From NCBI GenBank assembly GCA_950022655.1, contig OX465579.1, forward strand, positions 133,394,118 through 133,458,117: DNA of 64,000 bases. The letters run 5' to 3'. Made by a program: the position numbers and the translations under genes. The notes beneath the pieces were generated by a model. That model made no database searches, was not told the origin of the DNA, and worked only from the letters and a program-made list of their open reading frames with translations. Each line of letters starts with the position of its first letter. Position 1 is the stretch's first letter. The stretch comes from Alentia gelatinosa (Eukaryota > Annelida > Polychaeta > Phyllodocida > Polynoidae). Positions 10,521-26,900 of the stretch are shown here, piece by piece.

Positions 10521-13001
10521 ATATACAACGGGTTACTGGCATAGAGTAATGATCTGCATGGTGGGCTTTGTCATGTAAGATGCATATGCCTACTAAACGG
10601 AGACATTTATGAATCTTGCTTAAAGTATAGTTACTGCCGTTGTAAATGGTACATGATGAATTTACTAAAAGGCAACTATTTTACTAACACGGGTTTACTA
10701 GATAAATATGTGAACATCATCGGTAAAATGATTTATACTGCGTCCAATAATAGAAATATAACGAACTTTGTCAGCACAATGTTCTCAGTAGTCGAAAGCC
10801 AGATTAAGTTAAATGATCGTGTTGCTTGCACGTTGCACTATCTGGAGAGTGAAGTATAGACAAATTGTGAAAGCATTTGAATCTAGACAGCCCTACATTT
10901 GACATTTTAAATAGAATTGTCATACTATAGGCATGTTCCCACGAATCCTTCAATTAGCATGACTGAATTCATGCTGTTTATCATCCTCGAGAAGTCTGTC
11001 TAAAAGATACAAGTATTTCTATTCCTTTTCGCAATAGCACTAAAGGATTATACATGTTTACAATCACTAACGACTATTCTACAATTCAGTTATAAACCCT
11101 CAATTTTAGTATATGGGAAGTCTGTTCAAAACAATATGGTGGTATTGGACAAGGAATCATGCCCACAGACTACATCCACGTACACAGTTTGTTATGTGCT
11201 GTCTCGGTGGTTGTATAATCATTTATCTTTTTATAATCCAATTATCACGGAAATCGTTGAAATTTTCTTCCCGCGCCTATATGAATGAACTATGTGTGTT
11301 TGAATGAAAATGCAACGATCCACTTATAACATACCGGTGCCTACATAGAGTACATACGTACGCAATCACATGGTGCATACTCTATTTGAGAATATGTAAC
11401 CTATTTAATAAATAATTTAATTCCTATGGTCGTTGAAGAGAGTACCGAAGAATGAGATGATATCCACTGATGGACCCATATTTGTGAAGCTCGTCTTGTG
11501 ATAAAGTGAATATAGATATTCAACATTTAAGGAGTTTCAGATAAAAATACAATTACACTGGACGATTAATTAAGGACACATGTAAAGTTATTAGACAATG
11601 ACCTTAAGATTTGTTATGTGTTAACGCAGTAAATCTAAGGTGAATCGTTTTAAGATGTGTATTTTTCCAATGTAGCATCTGCTCCAGCTAAAGGTCTCAC
11701 ACAAACTAAGCTAGAAGTCAATTCAAGAACTCAATTTTACTGAATGTCTAACTTCAGGCCAGGCTTGCAATTGGAACATCAACCAAAAGGATTTCTATGT
11801 AAATCAATTCGTTCGTACAGCAGTGGAATTAATTGAAACAATCTTGTCAATACAGGCTAATATTGTCCATTACACTTTCATCTTAAATTATATAGTAATA
11901 CACTAAGTTTTTTGCGGAAAAGCATCGTTTACATTGTAAAAGCTGTTGAGTGAATGGAGTGAATGTTCCCAACAAGATTCCATCGCTGTAGTTTTATAAT
12001 GAATTAAAGGTATTATAAATTTGGAATATATTTGAATGGTTTTGTGTGATAATCTATAGCCATATATGTGGTTGCTGGTAGGTCTTTATTTGTGTCTGAA
12101 GACTATCAGGGTCGGGTATGTTATCATGAACATTTACCTAACTTATCCAAAAATGACTAGAACATTTACTAAATCTGACAAGAATGAAATGACAAGGAAC
12201 CATACTATGATAGCAATATCGGGGTTTTAACCCGTTCTGAATTCCCGGTGGTGCGTTCTGTATTACTAGATATTCGTCAAAATTAAAGGTAAATGGGTTC
12301 CTCTAAAGTGGTCTCTGCATTCTAATTCATACTCGTGTGTGCTAAAAATTGTATGATGATTCGGAGTTTTTGAAAATGATATCAGCGTAGCCACACTTAA
12401 ATGACGAAATGTTGAGCAAACAAATAGCCCTATGAAAATAAAGCGAACCTGAGCACTATACTTTCGTTTCATTTGACTACATTTTCTAGGAACTCTTTCT
12501 CCCAGTGGTCTGTGTAAAATATCTGAAGTAGTACAAGTACACTCACAATACTCGAATAGGATCATCTTCAGTGACATGTTACGTATGTACATCTACATCT
12601 CGTGTGGAAGAGGTAAACCTTCCAAACTCCCATTAAAGAGAACTAGTAGACATACCTCTTGTAATTAGAAATATTTGGGAATTGTATTTAAACAAATGTT
12701 AGGCTAATCATCAAAAATACGTACTATTTGTTTTTTATGTTGCCGAAATTTCACCGGTAGAAACCGTAGGAAAATTAAAGGGGAGTGACATCAGTTTGTT
12801 ACTCCGTAATTTGTCAGTACGTATTTGAGGACAGTAAAAACACAAAACGCGATTACCAAATCTGCCTTTCTTCAAAATATTTATATAATATGATGGTGGT
12901 TAACACACTTCTTACTCAGCCAGATGCTACCTTCAGAAAAATAAATCAGGTCAGAGAAAGTGAAAATCAAAAGACAAGATAGATCAATAAAAAAATATAT
13001 C

Positions 13002-13007
13002 TTTATT
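13002..13007 (-). terminator. Candidate poly(A) signal for PLD6
   Basis: AATAAA on the minus strand lies about 96 bp past the PLD6 stop codon, a typical spacing for a short 3' UTR. Confidence 0.6.
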
Positions 13008-13102
13008 TCCTTTCATCTTTAATTAGATGTTTGCTGTACATTTACAAGTTACTCTTAACAAAAAGCATGCATAATAACGTCAAGGTATTAGTTTGTAATA
13101 TC

Positions 13103-16100
13103 TCAAGGTTTGTTAGGATTAAATTGAACCCATAATTTCTCAAATTCTGCCAGGAAAGACGCAACATCCGCGGTTTCTGTTGTGATGAGTACGTTCTCGT
13201 TGTTTCCCATGACAGCTTGTCGGGTCCAGTTGAAAGATCCATTGATCAACTTCCTTTTATCAATAACTGCAAACTTGTGATGCATCAGGTACGAAGAACT
13301 GTTATGCCGCACAAGAATTCCTGAAATAAAAAGAGACAAAAATAAAGTTGCAAGCGAGTAATTGAGAAGGGCCCTAAAAATGCTATTTTAGAGAATTTGT
13401 AGGAATCTTATAAAACTAGAGACGCTAAAGATATCAAGCATGTGATCAAATGTAGGAGAATCGAGAAAGATCGAGAGATCCTTTAAAGAATGCCAGGGCT
13501 TAGTTTGTATTATCAAAACTACTGAAAAAAACTGCTTGGATATGTTTAAAATATAGGTAAAAGAGATGAGCCATAATATTGGAACAACTATAACAATAAC
13601 GACACTGTTGATATCTTTTGAATATAACCTTAATTGGATTATACATGTTAAGGACATGCCCCACCGGGCCAGCATCAACAGAGCGTTGGGAAGCCATTGC
13701 CTAATATAGAGGAAAAGTTCAGGGTCAGAGCTCGTTTCTCATCAAGTTTGAATCGCATAGTAAATCACAAGGCGAAGCCGCATGAATTGAGTAGCAATTC
13801 AAACGAGATGGGGTCGAGCTCTGACCGTAAACTCAAATGGGTTTCTGAATTTAGCTCACCCTTCACATTGACTAATTGGCTAACATTGGTGACAGTCACC
13901 AGCTAGTAACCTACAAGACTTAATTTATTAGGGTTTGCCAGCTCATCACCAGTTCATCGCCATCTGGCCACCACCAGTGGGCATGTACCGGCTCCATCGC
14001 ACTGATCTCTATATTTGAGCTAACATGGGTGCTGCGCTGCCCTCTTTTCATGTCATCCTGCCAATATGGTGGAGCACGACATTTATCCCGTCATAACCTA
14101 TTTATTATCAAAATCAACTAAACAGTTTACTTTAATAGGTAATGTGCTCACCCATCAAAGAAGATATTCTATGTCAAAACTTGTAGTACTGTGTAGTGAG
14201 GCAACGAGCAAGAAAGAATTAACAAAACTGCTCAATTTGAGAAGCAGGAAAGCTTCCCTGGCGAGCTACCTCTAAATACACAGTTATAAGGTAAGGCTGT
14301 ATTATCTACTAGTGCTGCAAAAGTAATTGGTATGTGCTTATTAGCAGGTGGACGGTTGGTCTTTAGGTTATGGCTGTAGCCTACTGTAGTACAACTGCTT
14401 GTAGAGTCACTAAGTGACCTGACCACATTTTTGCCTCTTATAGCTAACTAAGTACAGATAGGAATATAATTTCTGTTTTGGACAGAAGGTTTTATGGTTG
14501 TACAATGCCTTACAGTTATGATAATTAGTATTTTGGTATGGATTTAAAAAAAATAGTGAATTCAGTTTGGGGGGGGGGGGGCTTCTGTAGTCACAGTTCC
14601 ATTTTTAAGAACTCCTTTATGCACATATTTCTACCCCTTAAACTAGTTCAATCATAATATGATATGACTCATTTGAAAGCGAATACAAAAATAGTAGGTG
14701 CTAGGAAGCAGAATCTTCCAGGTAGATTCTATATTTAAGATATTCAAGTAATTGTTAAAATTTGGGAGGATTTTTGGTGATATGGGCATACTCAAACAGA
14801 TGCTTACTCAATATTGATTTACATTGAGCATTAGTGTGACACTTACCACTTTCATAAGTGGCACTTACAGTAGCTTACATTCTAGGAAGTGTCATTACTT
14901 AGCAGGTGTATGGGAGGATGATTTATTCAGACCTAAATTAAAGTTATCCCAGTAATAGTGGGTGGGTAATCAGAAGGTCTGGGGTTAAAACCCAGGACAA
15001 GCCCACCTGCAGTTGTCTTTTTTAAAATTGGTAATAGGGGTTTTACATATTTACTCATTAGGCTGGCGTGTCAACCTATCTTAATTTTCTGCTGAATACT
15101 GCAGTTATAGGAATAATGGAGGTAAATAAAGATAAGTCTTGATGATATAAATGTGGTTGGCATGCTCTGATGCTAGAATTCTGCCCGGAGCATCCAAACT
15201 GTTGAATTTTTTTAAACTCTAATTGCTGCCTTGCTCTAACCAGGTAGCACCAGGGCTCTCTTATTGCCAAGTTGGTAGCATGGAGTCAATGCAGGTCTTA
15301 GCAAAACTTGTGGCAGGTACCATACTCTCATCAAACTCATTGGCCAGCCGTGCTATTCCAGCCGGCAAAACTAATAAATCAGTTTTTGTCAGCTGGAAGA
15401 AATCCTGCCAGTCCAACAAGAATTGGTAGATCAGGTGGGAAGCCGGGTTCAAAATCTAGCTGGTGGAAGAGCATTTTAGTCGGCACAAGGCCAGGTGACC
15501 CAGCAAACACTCAGCAAATTTGAGGAGATTCTTTGACAAACACCAACAGTTGCTGATTTCACTCAGAGCCGGCGCCTGCTTGAACCACTGGCGAAAGGTT
15601 CCACCAAACAGGCCAATACATTCTCGAGGCCAGATTTGCTGGCAAAAGCTGTGTGGTTGTTGTACAGCTAGGGTCCAGCATGGGCTAGCGTCTAGTTGGT
15701 GGAATATGCCGTTTTGTTCTGTCTTTCTCACTGGTTCGCTAACTGCACAGTGTATCTCATATGGAGATGAGAGACACATTCTTTACCTACACGTTACATA
15801 GCCAGTGTACCAGGCCCTGCTGACCCCCTAAATGGAGAGAATGGACTGATTAGGGGTGAATACTTTATCTACAATATACCCTACCTTCGCGCCTGAACTT
15901 TCCGACCTGTGAATGACTCGCGTCGATCTGTTCTTTGTCAGTGATCAGTCGAACCCGAACTCCCCTTTTGTGTAGAGTAATGACAACATCGGCAAGCTCT
16001 GGCGACGTGAAACAGAAAACACACAGGTCCAAGCTTTGTCTAGCACTTTTCAGATGGTTCATCAGTTTGTTGAACGACGAGTTCCGGTTGTGAGAGTAGC

Positions 16101-16326
16101 CACATTTAGGGTCGTGGCATCCTTGTCGTTCCATATACAAGGCCTTGCATGTGGGTCGGTCATCTGGGAAGAAGATAAATTCCCGAAATGGAATGTTTAG
16201 TGAATTCGTCTTGCCTTTCAAACGAAAATATAGGTAGAAAGATATACCAGCTCCTGTAACCAACGCGAGAAGGGAAGTGACCCCACCCTTCACAGCAAGA
16301 GTGTGAGTGTGGTTGACTTGGAACAT
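13103..16326 (-). CDS. PLD6: PLD6/Zucchini, mitochondrial PLD-fold endonuclease
   Basis: Two exons, 16326-15885 and 13320-13103, join in phase within a Gly codon across a 2564-bp GT-AG intron to give 219 aa plus stop. Residues about 14-34 form one hydrophobic anchor, as in the mitochondrial outer-membrane family. C60, C70, C75 and H79 form a CCCH motif like the zinc-binding insert of fly Zucchini. The single HKD motif H161-x-K163-x4-D168 is complete and followed by LINGSFNW. One HKD per chain means a homodimer builds the active site. The family makes the 5' ends of piRNAs (endoribonuclease) and has been reported to hydrolyse cardiolipin. The C-terminal EFEKLWVQFNPNK matches the vertebrate protein, but the human tail of about 30 residues is absent. 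The start has A at -3; a weaker overlapping ATG lies 7 nt upstream. It is divergent from TVP23. Confidence 0.95.
14569..14581 (+). repeat. Poly-G run (13 G) in PLD6 intron
   Basis: Pure G13 on the + strand, so the PLD6 pre-mRNA would carry C13 here. Simple repeat with no other inferred role. Confidence 0.85.
14955..15008 (+). repeat. tRNA-like 3' half, possible SINE remnant
   Basis: GTAATCAGAAGGTCTGGGGT, then TAAAACCCAGGAC, resembles a tRNA anticodon-arm 3' side, variable loop and T-arm with a degraded B box. It lies inside the PLD6 intron. The 5' half (A box, D arm) is not recognisable, so a working tRNA gene is excluded. It could be a decayed tRNA-derived SINE. Confidence 0.3.
15280..15760. 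other. TGGC/GCCA-rich segment in PLD6 intron
   Basis: Stop-poor, relatively GC-rich DNA with unusually many CCAGC, TTGGC and CTGGCAA words and a near-repeat of TCTAG(C/T)TGGTGGAA at about 15460 and 15690. Overlapping open frames occur on both strands, a sign of base composition rather than coding. It lies just downstream of PLD6 exon 1. Function unknown; it may be repeat-derived or an intronic regulatory island. Confidence 0.4.
15799..15872. repeat. Dispersed repeat (copy near PLD6 exon 1 donor)
   Basis: Contains TAGCCAGTGTACCAG-GCCCTG and, further on, AATGGAGAGAATGGACTGAT then AGGGGTGAATACTTTA. Related pieces recur at 17386-17409 (AGCCAGTGTAACCAGCCCTG), 17590-17628 (ACCCCTCAATGGAGATGAGG then GGGTGAATACTTTA) and 18484-18504. 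The family is small and unidentified. Confidence 0.5.
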
Positions 16327-16621
16327 CTTTCATAGAAGTCAGGTAAATGCTGCACACAAATGAGTATCCATTTATAACATAAGCTATGATCTAATATGTG
16401 TCGTTTTGTCTCTTTGGATTGCGATAATAGTATATACTAACGAGACATTTCGTACTGTAGCAGAGCGTATGACGCCTGTTGATGTTTTTAGATGGGCGCG
16501 GCCATATTGTCTTAGCTGGTTAGCTTAGATAGGCTTTTAAGCTTGTAAGTAGCTCAGGTACCAGCGCTCACTGCGTGACGTCACACGCACTTGCGTTTCA
16601 GCGCTGGTGACGTTGCGCACT
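16327..16621. promoter_or_regulatory. Bidirectional promoter region, PLD6/TVP23
   Basis: Only 295 bp separate the PLD6 and TVP23 start codons, which face away from each other, so both promoters must share this segment. It holds a perfect CRE/ATF palindrome TGACGTCA (16576-16583). The CRE sits inside 9-bp inverted arms ACCAGCGCT (16560-16568) and AGCGCTGGT (16600-16608), with a further TGACG half site beside the right arm (16607-16611). GCCATATT at 16501-16508 fits the YY1 core in reverse. No TATA box is seen. The TVP23 start is in a strong context (A at -3, G at +4). Transcription start sites are not known. Confidence 0.65.
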
Positions 16622-22073
<5,452 letters not shown>

Positions 22074-22133
22074 TGTCTTGGCTTGCCGTTAGGAGGGTCA
22101 GCCTACAGGAGGAGGCAGTAGTTGGGTAAACTG

Positions 22134-22139
22134 AATAAA
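22134..22139 (+). terminator. Candidate poly(A) signal for TVP23
   Basis: AATAAA 61 bp downstream of the TVP23 stop codon; typical position for a short 3' UTR. Confidence 0.6.
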
Positions 22140-23923
22140 TGAGAATGCCTTATAATATTTGTGAATTTACATTCCGCTTCGAGGTCCCAGTTAATGATAG
22201 AAATACTTTGTGATGAATGATGGATTCATATTATGCACATTACACACGTATTCGATAATATAGAAAGTCCCAGGGTGTAAGTTCATCAGAGGGAAACATT
22301 ACAATCTCAACTCGAAGAGGTGTGTTTATATATATTGATTGTCAAAGCTAGTCTATAGCGAGACTGTTTACATTAATGGCTAAGACATGGTGACCATGCT
22401 CCAGTGAGTTACATTAGTTGCGTATGACGTAACATGTATACTAGCTTATCTTTAGAAATATACTGAATCTTATTGCACAACAATGTGCACAACCCTACTT
22501 GTATGTTTGTTCATTCGACACCATTATGCATCAGCAAAATGATTGGTTGTGTGGGATACAATTTCTGGTATACTATTTAATGGGTAACATTTTTGTCTAT
22601 TTATGGAGTTGATGCATAATGGGTGTTCTAAGGCTTACACAGAACTCTGCTTTTACATTGGATGAATCAGTAAGCCTTTATGTCGGGATATTTTAGCATA
22701 GGTGATCATGTTACTGTACATAAGGGTAATTACAAATAATTCAACTAGCTCCATGAATGCTTATTTCAATTAATTATGGATTGAAATACTGTTGTGTGGG
22801 TATATTTGTCAAACTAGGATCACGAAACTGGAACTAGAATCTAGTTCATTTGGAGAGAAAAGATTTTTTTTTATAAATGATTACCCAAATTAAATAGTGA
22901 TCTTAGCATTAAACATTTTCCATAACATCTCGTAGAGGGTGTTAATCATTGCTACTTCCATTACTTAACTATTTCTGCATGTAAATATGATTTACTAAAC
23001 GCGTTCTTTTTCGCTAGTCTGGGAGTATGTGTTGCCTAAGTCTTCTGTGAGTGAGCTCTTGTTTATGGCGACGAGTTGGGGTATTTCTTAAAACATTTGA
23101 TAAATCATTTGTTTCAGTGGTAGCTTCGCTATCCACCATTCATTTCTGTACATGCCAAAATGTACTTCATTTTATTTGTTGTGTTATGTGTGTCATAGAA
23201 AATAGACATAGAAGATTTTTGTCAGGTTACGTTAGGGAACGTACAGCGTTCAGAGAGAAAACTGTTGTATGGAAATAACACATTTAACAGAATTGTCCAT
23301 TGTCACAAAGATGCCTGCTGTAATAAACTATAAGACAACGTGTATAGGACAGACTTATTTATTGGGGATAGGTCTTTGAACCTGTTTCAGATGCGCAGTC
23401 CAACTGTGACTGGTAATGTACATAGGAAATGCAAGGTGTATTATATCCAGATAATCTGATATTTTTCCTGTTAATAAAGCATTGAATACCGGAAGAATTC
23501 TTATTGCTTTTTCAGTTTAATTTATCGTGTCGCTTGTAATCTATCAACTTTTCATTGCGGCTGAATACGTTTATGTAATAATCATTGGCCCTATTTCAGG
23601 AAATAGGGATGAAACGCATTGTGTATTTCAAATACAGGGATGCAAGTTACAGTAAGAAAAAAAAAGGACAGAACATCTAAAGATAAAAATGACAGATTGC
23701 TGTCGGCACTGGTAGTATTACATGTACAGACCCGTAGAGTATGTGTAGAGATTTAGGAAGACCCAGTCGCTTACGAAAAATTAAAAATGGAACATCCCCG
23801 AACCTGTTTCAGACACTAGACTGTGATCTTTCTGTATTTTGATGGAAATCTTGAAATTTCGGATATCAGTAATTGATCTGAATATTTGCATTCCTGTAAA
23901 TGGATTATATTTACATAAATTTA
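22140..23923. other. Interval between convergent TVP23 and PTCD1
   Basis: The two genes end toward each other with 1850 bp between stop codons. On the minus strand, ATTAAA at 23522-23517 and AATAAA at 23363-23358 are possible PTCD1 poly(A) signals. The inverted repeat at 22518-22626 is the only clear structure. No coding signal is seen. Confidence 0.5.
22518..22626. repeat. 109-bp inverted-repeat element
   Basis: ACACCATTATGCATCA (22518-22533) is inverted as TGATGCATAATGGGTGT (22610-22626), with one extra base. The spacer is about 76 bp and non-coding. It looks like a small MITE; target duplications are not obvious. Confidence 0.5.
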
Positions 23924-26900
23924 CTATCGATTTGACTCCTCCTGTATTGCGGGTGTTTGTCCTCCACTTGGTTGTCGAAATCCTGCCCAAGGGTGCAGCT
24001 CCTTTTCCAACGAACTCTTCAACAGCCACGGCTTGTAGAATAGCATAAACGTTTTAAATTCTTCTGGAAATTTGTCCCTTCGGAAGTGAGGAGGAACATC
24101 TTCGCCTCTTTCCTGCAAAGCACATAAGAGAAGATAATAAAAATGTTGTCTGGTACCTGGAGAAACTGCAGCCTTCCTCGTTAAGACGTTGGCATAGTGA
24201 CCAGTTGGAAATAGTATTCGATATGTACATTATGTTATAACACGGACCTATACCTATGGATGGGAAACACGATGCGCGGTCGTGTTTGTTCAGCGTTATC
24301 TATGCCTCGCTTACGCTTGAGTGGTTTGCAATAGAGACTGTAGTTCCAATCCAACTCACCAGGGGCTCCATAGCCGGCAATTCTCAGACATTGCAGGGGT
24401 ATTATAGGCCTTATAGCTAAACACCTATAATCTCTACCAATTATTAACAGAGAACCAGTTCTTGTAACTATTCTGTTTAGATATATATCAGAGGCTGACG
24501 ACTAAATAGTTTATTAAGACTTGATACATAGACAATATTTCATTTTTAAAAAAATTCGAAGAAATCGGGGCCCGATTTACGGAAATCGGCGCCCCGATTT
24601 CCTCGAAGGAGTTCCCAACATTCAAGTGCAGAGGTAGGTTGTAAACGAGGCGTCCAAGCTGCACAGTGACAGCTGTTGTCGGAGTTTCAGCACTATCCAA
24701 GCATATATTCTGCACCCTACTTGTAAGCCAAGTACAATGAAAGAACTGTTGGCAGAGCGGAGTTTGGGTTAATGAACAGCTGGCACAGCGGAAACCGCCG
24801 TTTGTCCGTTCGCTATGCCACCAACAACGAACGGAAATCAAAAACAGCGAACGGATGAGGGTGGCTAACAGCGATGAAGATATTGCAAGGAGACTTGGAA
24901 AAGTCAGATTTTTCTTTCCGCCGTTGTTAGTGCCGTTCTTTCGGTGCTCCGTTCGCTTGGTGCCGAAATTAGTGAAACAGGTCTCAGAAGTCTGCAATGT
25001 TGTACTGAGTTTGTTTGTTTGTTTGTTGGGGCATTTCCATGAATAAATCAATCATATTTACAGCAGGAGGCAGGAATGAAAGTTGGCACTGAAAGAAAAA
25101 TCGGAAATTTAAAAAGAACAATTTATAACATTATTTTGGAACAGAATGGAGATATATCGATATGTATATCAAACACTACGAGTGTATATGAAATGTAATG
25201 ATTCCGTCATCTGTCGGAAAACTTGCATCCCTGGTTGAGGGGTTGGAGGGGTCTGAAATAACCTGAGGACCGGCATCACTGGAGCAGATGACAGATAAAA
25301 ACTATTTGGGGCGGAGCAACCCTGCTCATACAAACAAACCAAGGAATTTTTCTCACCCTTTTGACGATGTATTTGCGTGCAGTTGACACAGACTCCTCTA
25401 GACACTTAACAATGTTGGCACTAGGTGGCAGACCCAGCGACGCCATGCGTCGACACAGCGCCATCTTGTAGCGGAAGTCTTGGCCGGACCTGCGCACTAA
25501 GATGCCAAATATATCCGTCGTCGGCTCGAAGCCCACAGTCTGTAAAAGAGAAAACATTTTACTCATCCTTACTATATAGATTCTTATGAATTAACGAATA
25601 GCCCACATGCTATGCTATAAGGTTGTCCATATATGATGTAACGCCGCACTTCAGCTTCCATGACTAAGCACGACGAGGGGGGGGGGGGGGGTGGGCAGAA
25701 GGGTCATGTGCTGCATAATTACATGTTTGGGAAAATAGATAAGGAGAAAGGAAAGTCAATAGGGACATAAACTTGGTACATCTATCCTGAAATCCGGTTT
25801 ATTAGTCTTATGTTATGAATGTTTATAGGCTAGGATACTCTGGTTCTAAAATTGTACAATGATTTCCATTTTCCATTTTCCGACCATATCTGATTTTTTC
25901 TGTCATCTTAAGTCATTCTTCTCTGGTCAAGATCGGAGAAAGGCTCTCAATCGCCGATGGTAGGGCGACCAGTGAGAGAATGTATCAAGAACCATGCAAA
26001 AATCAGTGGAGATCGGGTGCCGATTATGTGGAGTCCGGGTAACTCCACTACAGCTCCACTATCGGCGACGGGGGGCCGGCCGGTCGGCGACCAAGGTATC
26101 GCCCCCCAATCTACAGTGAATCGGCGTATATGAGAACTTTTGCCAAGACCATCAACTGATGGTGATGGGAAACAATTTCCCGTATAGACTTTAAGAATAT
26201 ATTAACTGATTGGTTGCTCACTATAGATGCAGAAGATCACGACTGGGCGGAGTAGGGGCGGGGGGGGGGGGGGGGGGGGGGTGGTATCCACAACAAGTAG
26301 AATTTTGAGACACTTATTTTGGTGATGATTTGAAGTAAAACAGTTAACAGTTTGATAAAACTAAACCATATGTTATCTACTAGCCTTGAGCAGGACAAGC
26401 TAGTCCATACATTCTACCCTTATGGGCTATGGGCAGCACAAGTATGCTACTGCTGCCATCTATCATCATTCTACGGCACCATCACTAGAGAGGTGCTGCC
26501 ACGAGCGGTTGCCATGAAAATCAGACCGACATAAGTTCGCAACTTCACGTTGTTGATATGGCTTTCCTTTATTTTGACATTCAAATTTGATTCATTTTTA
26601 CATTGGACAATATAAAGTCGATTGCTATCATCACTATTTTACTTTCTGATAAATTCACACACCTTCATGTCATCTAGAAGCTTCAATCCGCTGATATAGG
26701 TGTAACAGCCCAGGGCCAGACTAGCGTACGTCATCAGATTGGGTACCAATTCCATCTCATTGAATAACGGTATCATCTCCTGTAAACACACCAACAACCA
26801 GCGAATAATTATCTACATGTGTTTTTCTTTCACAACACAAAGATTGAAAAAAATAATTCATGTGGAGCTAAACAGAGAAAGACGTGCGATACAATGAGTC

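Larger units (their letters stand above)
8213..13001. other. Intergenic region between STK19 and PLD6
   Basis: No supported gene. It contains a 15-G run at 9186-9200 and the degenerate 30-bp minisatellite at 10083-10520. The remainder is AT-rich with only short chance frames; none shows a domain, a conserved motif or convincing splice-flanked exons on either strand. Confidence 0.55.

Noticed and set aside
15223..15801. Overlapping open frames on both strands in the PLD6 intron
   Set aside because: Stop-poor composition explains them; no frame shows a conserved motif and they lie between the two certain PLD6 exons.
24488..25051. 187-codon minus-strand open frame
   Set aside because: It lies in the last PTCD1 intron, runs through the 24555-24607 palindrome, has no domain and no codon-like pattern; most likely chance.
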